From assembly GCA_963966185.1 (NCBI GenBank), contig CAWZYM010000238.1:242501-306500 (forward strand): a stretch of DNA of 64,000 nt, read 5' to 3'. This document shows, piece by piece, positions 44,701 to 57,970 of this stretch. The DNA is from Rhabditoides inermis (taxonomy: Eukaryota; Nematoda; Chromadorea; Rhabditida; Rhabditidae). The notes beneath the pieces are model-generated. The model saw only the letters and a program-made list of their open reading frames with translations, searched no databases and was not told the origin of the DNA. The translations under genes and the position numbers were made by a program. Numbering within the stretch: position 1 is the first letter of the stretch; every line of letters begins with the position of its first letter.

Positions 44701-47700
44701 CTTCACTCTCGTTGAACTCCCGATAACTCAGCGATTCCAGCGACGCACACCTCCACTCTCGCAGATCTGCCGTCAGCTCAGCGAGTACAACGACGCACTT
44801 CTCTACTCACGTTGATCTCTCGGTAGCTCAGCGAGTCAAGCGACGCACTCCTCTACTCTCGTTGATCTCTCGGTAACTCAGCGAGTCCAGCGACGCACTC
44901 CTCCACTCTCGCAGATCTTCTGTCAGCTCAGCGAGTCCAACGACGCACACCTTCGTTCTCGCAGCAGATCTGCCGTCAGCTCAGCGAGTCCAGCGACGCA
45001 CACCTCCACTCTCGATGATCTCTCGGTAGCTCAGCGAGTCAAGCGAAGCACACCTCCACTCTCGTTGATATTTCGGTAGTACAGCGAGTCCAGCGACGCA
45101 CTCCTCCACTCTCGTTGAACTCCCCATAACTCAGCGAGTCCAACGACGCACACCTCCACTCTCGTTGATCGGCCGTCAGCTCAGCGAATTCAGCGACGCA
45201 CTTCTCCACTCTCGCAGAGCTGCCGTCAGATCAGCGAATACAGCGACGCACTCCTCCACAGTTGTTGACCTCCCGATAACTCAGCGAGTTCAGCGACGCA
45301 GTTCTCCACTCTCGCAGATATGCCAGCAGCTCAGCAAGTACAGCGACGCACTCCTTCACTCTCGTTGAACTCCCGATAACTCAGCGAGTCCAGCGACGCA
45401 CACCTCCACTCTCGCAGATCTGCCGTCAGCTCAGCGAGTACAACGTCGCACTTCTCTACTCACGTTGATCTCTCGGTAGCTCAGCGAGTCAAGCGACGCA
45501 CTCCTCCACTCTCGTTGATCTTTCGGTAGTACAGCGAGTCCAGCGACGCACTCCTCCACTCTCGTTGAACTCCCCATAACTCAGCGAGTCCAACGACGCA
45601 CACCTCCACTCTCGTTGATCGGCCGTCAGCTCAGCGAGTTCAGCGACGCACTTCTCCACTCTCGCAGATCTGCCGTCAGCTCAGCGAATACAGCGACGCA
45701 CTCCTCCACAGTTGTTGACCTCCCGATAACTCAGCGAGTTCAGCGACGCAGTTCTCCACTCTCGCAGATATGCCAGCAGCTCAGCAAGTACAGCAACGCA
45801 CTCCTTCACTCTCGTTGAACTCCCGACAACTCAGCGAGTCCAGCGACGCACACCTCCACTCTCGCAGATCTGCCGTCAGCTCAGCGAGTACAACGTCGCA
45901 CTTCTCTACTCACGTTGATCTCTCGGTAGCTCAGCGAGTCAAGCGACGCACTCCTCCACTCTCGTTGATCTTTCGGTAGTACAGCGAGTCCAGCGACGCA
46001 CTCCTCCACTCTCGTTGAACTCCCCATAACTCAGCGAGTCCAACGACGCACACCTCCACTCTCGTTGATCGGCCGTCAGCTCAGCGAGTTCAGCGACGCA
46101 CTTCTCCACTCTCGCAGATCTGCCGTCAGCTCAGCGAATACAGCGACGCACTCCTCCACAGTTGTTGACCTCCCGATAACTCAGCGAGTTCAGCGACGCA
46201 GTTCTCCACTCTCGCAGATATGCCAGCAGCTCAGCAAGTACAGCAACGCACTCCTTCACTCTCGTTGAACTCCCGACAACTCAGCGAGTCCAGCGACGCA
46301 TACCGCCACTCTCGTTGATCTCTCGGTAGCTCAGCGAGTCAAGCGACGCACACCTCCACTCTCGTTGATCTCTCGGTAGCTCAGCGAGTCAAGCGACGCA
46401 CTCCTCTACTCTCGTTGATCTCTCGGTAACTCAGCGAGTCCAGCGACGCACACCTCCACTCTCGCAGATCTGCCGTCAGCTCAGCGAGTACAACGACGCA
46501 CTTCTCTACTCACGTTGATCTCTCGGTAGTCTCCTCTACTCTCGTTGATCTCTCGGTAACTCAGCGAGTCCAGCGACGCACTCCTCCACTCTCGCAGATC
46601 TTCTGTCAGCTGAGCGAGTCCAACGACGCACACCTTCGTTCTCGCAGCAGATCTGCCGTCAGCTCAGCGAGTCCAGCTACGCACACCTCCACTCTCGATG
46701 ATCTCTCGGTAGCTCAGCGAGTCAAGCGAAGCACACCTCCACTCTCGTTGATCTTTCGGTAGTACAGCGAGTCCAGCGACGCACTCCTCCACTCTCGTTG
46801 AACTCCCCATAACTCAGCGAGTCCAACGACGCACACCTCCACTCTCGTTGATCGGCCGTCAGCTCAGCGAATTCAGCGACGCACTTCTCCACTCTCGCAG
46901 AGCTACCGTCAGATCAGCGAATACAGCGACGCACTCCTCCACAGTTGTTGACCTCCCGATAACTCAGCGAGTTCAGCGACGCAGTTCTCCACTCTCGCAG
47001 ATATGCCAGCAGCTCAGCAAGTACAGCGACGAACTCCTTCACTCTCGTTGAACTCCCGATAACTCAGCGAGTCCAGCGACGCACTTCTCCACTCTCGCAG
47101 ATCTGCCGTCAGCTCAGCGAATACAGCGACGCACTCCTCCACAGTTGTTGACCTCCCGATAACTCAGCGAGTTCAGCGACGCAGTTCTCCACTCTCGCAG
47201 ATATGCCAGCAGCTCAGCAAGTACAGCAACGCACTCCTTCACTCTCGTTGAACTCCCGACAACTCAGCGAGTCCAGCGACGCATACCGCCACTCTCGTTG
47301 ATCTCTCGGTAGCTCAGCGAGTCAAGCGACGCACTCCTCTACTCTCGTTGATCTCTCGGTAACTCAGCGAGTCCAGCGACGCACACCTCCACTCTCGCAG
47401 ATCTGAAGTCAGCTCAGCGAGTACAACGACGCACTTCTCTACTCACGTTGATCTCTCGGTAGTCTCCTCTACTCTCGTTGATCTCTCGGTAACTCAGCGA
47501 GTCCAGCGACGCACTCCTCCACTCTCGCAGATCTTCTGTCAGCTCAGCGAGTCCAACGACGCACACCTCCACTCTCGATGATCTCTCGGTAGCTCAGCGA
47601 GTCAAGCGAAGCACACCTCCACTCTCGTTGATCTTTCGGTAGTACAGCGAGTCCAGCGACGCACTCCTCCACTCTCGTTGAACTCCCCATAACTCAGCGA

Positions 47701-50700
47701 GTTCAGCGACGCAGTTCTCCACTCTCGCAGATATGCCAGCAGCTCAGCAAGTACAGCGACGCACTCCTCCACTCTCGCAGATCTTCTGTCAGCTCAGCGA
47801 GTCCAACGACGCACACCTTCGTTCTCGCAGCATATCTGCCGTCAGCTCAGCGAGTCCAGCGACGCACACCTCCACTCTCGATGATCTCTCGGTAGCTCAG
47901 CGAGTCAAGCGAAGCACACCTCCACTCTCGTTGATCTTTCGGTAGTACAGCGAGTCCAGCGACGCTTTCCTCCACTCTCGTTGAACTCCCCATAACTCAG
48001 CGAGTTCAGCGACGCAGTTCTCCACTCTCGCAGATATGCCAGCAGCTCAGCAAGTACAGCGACGCACTCCTTCACTCCCATAACTCAGCGAGTTCAGCGA
48101 CGCAGTTCTCCACTCTCGCAGATATGCCAGCAGCTCAGCAAGTACAGCGACGCACTCCTTCACTCTCGTTGAACTCCCGATAACTCAGCGAGTCCAGCGA
48201 CGCACACCTTCACTCTCGCAGTTCTGCCGTCAGCTCAGCGAGTACAACGTCGCACTTCTCTACTCACGTTGATCTCTCGGTAGCTCAGCGAGTCAAGCGA
48301 CGCACTCCTCTACTCTCGTTGATCTCTCGGTAACTCAGCGAGTCCAGCGACGCACTCCTCCACTCTCGCAGATCTTCTGTCAGCTCAGCGAGTCCAACGA
48401 CGCACACCTTCGTTCTCGCAGCAGATCTGCCGTCAGCTCAGCGAGTCCAGCGACGCACACCTCCACTCTCGATGATCTCTCGGTAGCTCAGCGAGTCAAG
48501 CGAAGCACACCTTCACTCTCGTTGATCTTTCGGTAGTACAGCGAGTCCAGCGACGCACTCCTCCACTCTCGTTGAACTCCCCATAACTCAGCGAGTCCAA
48601 CGACGCACACCTCCACTCTCGTTGATCGGCCGTCAGCTCAGCGAGTTCAGCGACGCACTTCTCCACTCTCGCAGATCTGCCGTCAGATCAGCGAATACAG
48701 CGACGCACTCCTCCACAGTTGTTGACCTCCCGATAACTCAGCGAGTCCAGCGACGCACACCTCCACTCTCGCAGATCTGCCGTCAGCTCAGCGAGTACAA
48801 CGACGCACTTCTCTACTCACGTTGATCTCTCGGTAGCTCAGCGAGTCAAGCGACGCACTCCTCTACTCTCGTTGATCTCTCGGTAACTCAGCGAGTCCAG
48901 CGACGCACTCCTCCACTCTCGCAGATCTTCTGTCAGCTCAGCGAGTCCAACGACGCACACCTTCGTTCTCGCAGCAGATCTGCCGTCAGCTCAGCGAGTC
49001 CAGCGACGCACACCTCCACTCTCGATGATCTCTCGGTAGCTCAGCGAGTCAAGCGAAGCACACCTTCACTCTCGTTGATCGGCCGTCAGCTCAGCGAGTT
49101 CAGCGACGCACTTCTCCACTCTCGCAGATCTGCCGTCAGCTCAGCGAATACAGCGACGCACTCCTTCACAGTTGTTGACCTCCCGATAACTCAGCGAGTT
49201 CAGCGACGCAGTTCTCCACTCTCGCAGATATGCCAGCAGCTCAGCAAGTACAGCGACGCACTCCTTCACTCTCGTTGAACTCCCGATAACTCAGCGAGTC
49301 CAGCGACGCACACCTCCACTCTCGCAGATCTGCCGTCAGCTCAGCGAGTACAACGACGCACTTCTCTACTCACGTTGATCTCTCGGTAGCTCAGCGAGTC
49401 AAGCGACGCACTCCTCTACTCTCGTTGATCTCTCGGTAACTCAGCGAGTCCAGCGACGCACTCCTCCACTCTCGCAGATCTTCTGTCAGCTCAGCGAGTC
49501 CAACGACGCACACCTTCACTCTCGTTGATATTTCGGTAGTACAGCGAGTCCAGCGACGCACTCCTCCACTCTCGTTGAACTCCCCATAACTCAGCGAGTC
49601 CAACGACGCACACCTCCACTCTCGTTGATCGGCCGTCAGCTCAGCGAGTTCAGCGACGCACTTCTCCACTCTCGCAGATCTGCCGTCAGCTCAGCGAGTA
49701 CAGCGACGCACTCCTTCACAGTTGTTGACCTCCCGATAACTCAGCGAGTTCAGCGACGCAGTTCTCCACTCTCGCAGACATGCCAGCAGCTCAGCAAGTA
49801 CAGCGACGCACTCCTTCACTCTCGCAGATCTGCCGTCAGCTCAGCGAGTACAACGACGCACTTCTCTACTCACGTTGATCTCTCGGTAGCTCAGCGAGTC
49901 AAGCGACGCACTCCTCTACTCTCGTTGATCTCTCGGTAACTCAGCGAGTCCAGCGACGCACTCCTCCACTCTCGCAGATCTTCTGTCAGCTCAGCGAGTC
50001 CAACGACGCACACCTTCGTTCTCGCAGCAGATCTGCCGTCAGCTCAGCGAGTCCAGCGACGCACACCTCCACTCTCGATGATCTCTCGGTAGCTCAGCGA
50101 GTCAAGCGAAGCACACCTCCACTCTCGTTGATATTTCGGTAGTACAGCGAGTCCAGCGACGCACTCCTCCACTCTCGTTGAACTCCCCATAACTCAGCGA
50201 GTCCAACGACGCACACCTCCACTCTCGTTGATCGGCCGTCAGCTCAGCGAGTTCAGCGACACACTTCTCCACTCTCGCAGAGCTTCCGTCAGATCAGCGA
50301 ATACAGCGACGCACTCCTCCACAGTTGTTGACCTCCCGATAACTCAGCGAGTTCAGCGACGCAGTTCTCCACTCTCGCAGATATGCCAGCAGCTCAGCGA
50401 GTACAGCGACGCACTCCTTCACTCTCGTTGAACTCCCGATAACTCAGCGAGTCCAGCGACGCACACCTCCACTCTCGCAGATCTGCCGTCAGCTCAGCGA
50501 GTACAACGTCGCACTTCTCTACTCACGTTGATCTCTCGGTAGCTCAGCGAGTCAAGCGACGCACTCCTCCACTCTCGTTGATCTTTCGGTAAACAGCGAG
50601 TCCAGCGACGCACTCCTCCACTCTCGTTGAACTCCCCATAACTCAGCGAGTCCAACGACGCACACCTCCACTCTCGTTGATCGGCCGTCAGCTCAGCGAG

Positions 50701-53700
50701 TTCAGCGACGCACTTCTCCACTCTCGCAGATCTGCCGTCAGCTCAGCGAATACAGCGACGCACTCCTCCACAGTTGTTGACCTCCCGATAACTCAGCGAG
50801 TTCAGCGACGCAGTTCTCCACTCTCGCAGATATGCCAGCAGCTCAGCAAGTACAGCAACGCACTCCTTCACTCTCGTTGAACTCCCGACAACTCAGCGAG
50901 TCCAGCGACGCATACCGCCAATCTCGTTGATCTCTCGGTAGCTCAGCGAGTCAAGCGACGCACACCTCCACTCTCGTTGATCTCTCGGTAGCTCAGCGAG
51001 TCAAGCGACGCACTCCTCTACTCTCGTTGATCTCTCGGTAACTCAGCGAGTCCAGCGACGCACACCTCCACTCTCGCAGATCTGCCGTCAGCTCAGCGAG
51101 TACAACGACGCACTTCTCTACTCACGTTGATCTCTCGGTAGTCTCCTCTACTCTCGTTGATCTCTCGGTAACTCAGCGAGTCCAGCGACGCACTCCTCCA
51201 CTCTCGCAGATCTTCTGTCAGCTCAGCGAGTCCAACGACGCACACCTTCGTTCTCGCAGCAGATCTGCCGTCAGCTCAGCGAGTCCAGCTACGCACACCT
51301 CCACTCTCGATGATCTCTCGGTAGCTCAGCGAGTCAAGCGAAGCACACCTCCACTCTCGTTGATCTTTCGGTAGTACAGCGAGTCCAGCGACGCACTCCT
51401 CCACTCTCGTTGAACTCCCCATAACTCAGCGAGTCCAACGACGCACACCTCCACTCTCGTTGATCGGCCGTCAGCTCAGCGAATTCAGCGACGCACTTCT
51501 CCACTCTCGCAGAGCTACCGTCAGATCAGCGAATACAGCGACGCACTCCTCCACAGTTGTTGACCTCCCGATAACTCAGCGAGTTCAGCGACGCAGTTCT
51601 CCACTCTCGCAGATATGCCAGCAGCTCAGCAAGTACAGCGACGAACTCCTTCACTCTCGTTGAACTCCCGATAACTCAGCGAGTCCAGCGACGCACACCT
51701 CCACTCTCGCAGATCTGCCGTCAGCTCAGCGAGTACAACGTCGCACTTCTCTACTCACGTTGATCTCTCGGTAGCTCAGCGAGTCAAGCGACGCACTCCT
51801 CCACTCTCGTTGATCTTTCGGTAGTACAGCGAGTCCAGCGACGCACTCCTCCACTCTCGTTGAACTCCCCATAACTCAGCGAGTCCAACGACGCACACCT
51901 CCACTCTCGTTGATCGGCCGTCAGCTCAGCGAGTTCAGCGACGCACTTCTCCACTCTCGCAGATCTGCCGTCAGCTCAGCGAATACAGCGACGCACTCCT
52001 CCACAGTTGTTGACCTCCCGATAACTCAGCGAGTTCAGCGACGCAGTTCTCCACTCTCGCAGATATGCCAGCAGCTCAGCAAGTACAGCAACGCACTCCT
52101 TCACTCTCGTTGAACTCCCGACAACTCAGCGAGTCCAGCGACGCATACCGCCACTCTCGTTGATCTCTCGGTAGCTCAGCGAGTCAAGCGACGCACTCCT
52201 CTACTCTCGTTGATCTCTCGGTAACTCAGCGAGTCCAGCGACGCACACCTCCACTCTCGCAGATCTGAAGTCAGCTCAGCGAGTACAACGACGCACTTCT
52301 CTACTCACGTTGATCTCTCGGTAGTCTCCTCTACTCTCGTTGATCTCTCGGTAACTCAGCGAGTCCAGCGACGCACTCCTCCACTCTCGCAGATCTTCTG
52401 TCAGCTCAGCGAGTCCAACGACGCACACCTCCACTCTCGATGATCTCTCGGTAGCTCAGCGAGTCAAGCGAAGCACACCTCCACTCTCGTTGATCTTTCG
52501 GTAGTACAGCGAGTCCAGCGACGCACTCCTCCACTCTCGTTGAACTCCCCATAACTCAGCGAGTTCAGCGACGCAGTTCTCCACTCTCGCAGATATGCCA
52601 GCAGCTCAGCAAGTACAGCGACGCACTCCTCCACTCTCGCAGATCTTCTGTCAGCTCAGCGAGTCCAACGACGCACACCTTCGTTCTCGCAGCATATCTG
52701 CCGTCAGCTCAGCGAGTCCAGCGACGCACACCTCCACTCTCGATGATCTCTCGGTAGCTCAGCGAGTCAAGCGAAGCACACCTCCACTCTCGTTGATCTT
52801 TCGGTAGTACAGCGAGTCCAGCGACGCTTTCCTCCACTCTCGTTGAACTCCCCATAACTCAGCGAGTTCAGCGACGCAGTTCTCCACTCTCGCAGATATG
52901 CCAGCAGCTCAGCAAGTACAGCGACGCACTCCTTCACTCCCATAACTCAGCGAGTTCAGCGACGCAGTTCTCCACTCTCGCAGATATGCCAGCAGCTCAG
53001 CAAGTACAGCGACGCACTCCTTCACTCTCGTTGAACTCCCGATAACTCAGCGAGTCCAGCGACGCACACCTTCACTCTCGCAGTTCTGCCGTCAGCTCAG
53101 CGAGTACAACGTCGCACTTCTCTACTCACGTTGATCTCTCGGTAGCTCAGCGAGTCAAGCGACGCACTCCTCTACTCTCGTTGATCTCTCGGTAACTCAG
53201 CGAGTCCAGCGACGCACTCCTCCACTCTCGCAGATCTTCTGTCAGCTCAGCGAGTCCAACGACGCACACCTTCGTTCTCGCAGCAGATCTGCCGTCAGCT
53301 CAGCGAGTCCAGCGACGCACACCTCCACTCTCGATGATCTCTCGGTAGCTCAGCAAGTCAAGCGAAGCACACCTTCACTCTCGTTGATCTTTCGGTAGTA
53401 CAGCGAGTCCAGCGACGCACTCCTCCACTCTCGTTGAACTCCCCATAACTCAGCGAGTCCAACGACGCACACCTCCACTCTCGTTGATCGGCCGTCAGCT
53501 CAGCGAGTTCAGCGACGCACTTCTCCACTCTCGCAGATCTGCCGTCAGATCAGCGAATACAGCGACGCACTCCTCCACAGTTGTTGACCTCCCGATAACT
53601 CAGCGAGTTCAGCGACGCAGTTCTCCACTCTCGCAGATATGCCAGCAGCTCAGCAAGTACAGCGACGCACTCCTTCACTCTCGTTGAACTCCCGATAACT

Positions 53701-56700
53701 CAGCGAGTCCAGCGACGCACACCTCCACTCTCGCAGATCTGCCGTCAGCTCAGCGAGTACAACGTCGCACTTCTCTACTCACGTTGATCTCTCGGTAGCT
53801 CAGCGAGTCAAGCGACGCACTCCTCCACTCTCGTTGATCTTTCGGTAGTACAGCGAGTCCAGCGACGCACTCCTCCACTCTCGTTGAACTCCCCATAACT
53901 CAGCGAGTCCAACGACGCACACCTCCACTCTCGTTGATCGGCCGTCAGCTCAGCGAGTTCAGCGACGCACTTCTCCACTCTCGCAGATCTGCCGTCAGCT
54001 CAGCGAATACAGCGACGCACTCCTCCACAGTTGTTGACCTCCCGATAACTCAGCGAGTTCAGCGACGCAGTTCTCTACTCTCGCAGATATGCCAGCAGCT
54101 CAGCAAGTACAGCAACGCACTCCTTCACTCTCGTTGAACTCCCGACAACTCAGCGAGTCCAGCGACGCATACCGCCACTCTCGTTGATCTCTCGGTAGCT
54201 CAGCGAGTCAAGCGACGCACACCTCCACTCTCGTTAATCTCTCGGTAGCTCAGCGAGTACAGCGACACACTCCTCTACTCTCGTTGATCTCTCGGTAACT
54301 CAGCGAGTCCAGCGACGCACACCTCCACTCTCGCAGATCTGCCGTCAGCTCAGCGAGTACAACGACGCACTTCTCTACTCACGTTGATCTCTCGGTAGTC
54401 TCCTCTACTCTCGTTGATCTCTCGGTAACTCAGCGAGTCCAGCGACGCACTCCTCCACTCTCGCAGATCTTCTGTCAGCTCAGCGAGTCCAACGACGCAC
54501 ACCTTCGTTCTCGCAGCAGAACTGCCGTCAGCTCAGCGAGTCCAGCGACGCACACCTCCACTCTCGATGATCTCTCGGTAGCTCAGCGAGTCAAGCGAAG
54601 CACACCTCCACTCTAGTTGATCTTTCGGTAGTACAGCGAGTCCAGCGACGCACTCCTCCACTATCGTTGAACTCCCCATAACTCAGCGAGTCCAACGACG
54701 CACACCTCCACTCTCGTTGATCGGCCGTCAGCTCAGCGAATTCAGCGACGCACTTCTCCACTCTCGCAGAGCTACCGTCAGATCAGCGAATACAGCGACG
54801 CACTCCTCCACAGTTGTTGACCTCCCGATAACTCAGCGAGTTCAGCGACGCAGTTCTCCACTCTCGCAGATATGCCAGCAGCTCAGCAAGTACAGCGACG
54901 CACTCCTTCACTCTCGTTGAACTCCCGATAACTCAGCGAGTCCAGCGACGCACACCTCCACTCTCGCAGATCTGCCGTCAGCTCAGCGAGTACAACGTCG
55001 CACTTCTCTACTCACGTTGATCTCTCGGTAGCTCAGCGAGTCAAGCGACGCACTCCTCCACTCTCGTTGATCTTTCGGTAGTACAGCGAGTCCAGCGACG
55101 CACTCCTCCACTCTCGTTGAACTCCCCATAACTCAGCGAGTCCAACGACGCACACCTCCACTCTCGTTGATCGGCCATCAGCTCAGCGAGTTCAGCGACG
55201 CACTTCTCCACTCTCGCAGATCTGCCGTCAGCTCAGCGAATACAGCGACGCACTCCTCCACAGTTGTTGACCTCCCGATAACTCAGCGAGTTCAGCGACG
55301 CAGTTCTCCACTCTCGCAGATATGCCAGCAGCTCAGCACGTACAGCAACGCACTCCTTTACTCTCGTTGAACTCCCGACAACTCAGCGAGTCCAGCGACG
55401 CATACCGCCACTCTCGTTGATCTCTCGGTAGCTCAGCGAGTCAAGCGACGCACACCTCCACTCTCGTTGATCTCTCGGTAGCTCAGCGAGTCAAGCGACG
55501 CACTCCTCTAGTCTCGTTGATCTCTCGGTAACTCAGCGAGTCCAGCGACGCACACCTCCACTCTCGCAGATCTGCCGTCAGCTCAGCGAGTACAACGACG
55601 CACTTCTCTACTCACGTTGATCTCTCGGTAGTCTCCTCTACTCTCGTTGATCTCTTGGTAACTCAGCGAGTCCAGCGACGCACTCATCCACTCTCGCAGA
55701 TCTTCTGTCAGCTCAGCGAGTCCAACGACGCACACCTCCACTCTCGATGATCTCTCGGTAGCTCAGCGAGTCAAGCGAAGCACACCTCCACTCTCGTTGA
55801 TCTTTCGGTAGTACAGCGAGTCCAGCTACGCACTCCTCCACTCTCGTTGAACTCCCCATAACTCAGCGAGTTCAGCTACGCAGTTCTCCACTCTCGCAGA
55901 TATGCCAGCAGCTCAGCAAGTACAGCGACGCACTCCTCCACTCTCGCAGATCTTCTGTCAGCTCAGCGAGTCTAACGACGCACACCTTCGTTCTCGCAGC
56001 AGATCTGCCGTCAGCTCAGCGAGTCCAGCGACGCACACCTCCACTCTCGATGATCTCTCGGTAGCTCAGCGAGTCAAGCGAAGCACACCTCCACTCTCGT
56101 TGATCTTTCGGTAGTACAGCGAATCCAGCGACGCTTTCCTCCACTCTCGTTGAACTCCCCATAACTCAGCGAGTTCAGCGACGCAGTTCTCCACTCTCGC
56201 AGATATGCCAGCAGCTCAGCAAGTACAGCGACGCACTCCTTCACTCCCATAACTCAGCGAGTTCAGCGACGCAGTTCTCCACTCTCGCAGATATGCCAGC
56301 AGCTCAGCAAGTACAGCGACGCACTCCTTCACTCTCGTTGAACTCCCGATAACTCAGCGAGTCCAGCGACGCACACCTTCACTATCGCAGTTCTGCCGTC
56401 AGCTCAGCGAGTACAACGTCGCACTTCTCTACTCACGTTGATCTCTCGGTAGCTCAGCGAGTCAAGCGACGCACTCCTCTACTCTCGTTGATCTCTCGGT
56501 AACTCAGCGAGTCCAGCGACGCACTCCTCCACTCTCGCAGATCTTCTGTCAGCTCAGCGAGTCCAACGACGCACACCTTCGTTCTCGCAGCAGATCTGCC
56601 GTCAGCTCAGCGAGTCCAGCGACGCACACCTCCACTCTCGATGATCTCTCGGTAGCTCAGCGAGTCAAGCGAAGCACACCTTCACTCTCGTTGATCGGCC

Positions 56701-57970
56701 GTCAGCTCAGCGAGTACAACGTCGCACTTCTCTACTCACGTTGATCTCTCGGTAGCTCAGCGAGTCAAGCGACGCACTCCTCCACTCTCGTTGATCTTTC
56801 GGTAGTACAGCGAGTCCAGCGACGCACTCCTCCACTCTCGTTGAACTCCCCATAACTCAGCGAGTCCAACGACGCACACCTCCACTCTCGTTGATCGGCC
56901 GTCAGCTCAGCGAGTTCAGCGACGCACTTCTCCACTCTCGCAGATCTGCCGTCAGATCAGCGAATACAGCGACGCACTCCTCCACAGTTGTTGACCTCCC
57001 GATAACTCAGCGAGTTCAGCGACGCAGTTCTCCACTCTCGCAGATATGCCAGCAGCTCAGCAAGTACAGCGACGCACTCCTTCACTCTCGTTGAACTCCC
57101 GATAACTCAGCGAGTCCAGCGACGTACACCTCCACTCTCGCAGATCTGCCGTCAGCTCAGCGAGTACAACGTCGCACTTCTCTACTCACGTTGATCTCTC
57201 GGTAGCTCAGCGAGTCAAGCGACGCACTCCTCCACTCTCGTTGATCTTTTGGTAGTACAGCGAGTCCAGCGACGCACTCCTCCACTCTCGTTGAACTCCC
57301 CATAACTCAGCGAGTCCAACGACGCACACCTCCACTCTCGTTGATCGGCCGTCAGCTCAGCGAGTTCAGCGACGCACTTCTCCACTCTCGCAGATCTGCC
57401 GTCAGCTCAGCGAATACAGCGACGCACTCCTCCACAGTTGTTGACTTCCCGATAACTCAGCGAGTTCAGCGACGCAGTTCTCCACTCTCGCAGATATGCC
57501 AGCAGCTCAGCAAGTACAGCAACGCACTCCTTCACTCTCGTTGAACTCCCGACAACTCAGCGAGTCCAGCGACGCATACCGCCACTCTCGTTGATCTCTC
57601 GGTAGCTCAGCGAGTCAAGCGACGCACACCTCCACTCTCGTTAATCTCTCGGTAGCTCAGCGAGTACAGCGACACACTCCTCTACTCTCGTTGAACTGCT
57701 GCTAACTCAGCGGGTACAGCGACGCACTCCTTCACTCTCGCAGATATGCAAGCGGCTCTGCAAGTACAGCGACGAACTCTTTCACTCTCGTTGAACTCCC
57801 GACAACTCAGCAAGTCCAGCGACGCATACCGCCACTCTCGTTGATCTCTCGGTAGCTCAGCGAGTCAAGCGACGCACACCTCTACTCTCGTTGATCTCTC
57901 GGTAACTCAGCGAGTCCAGCGACGCACACCTCCACTCTCGCAGATCTGCCGTCAGCTCAGCGAGTACAAC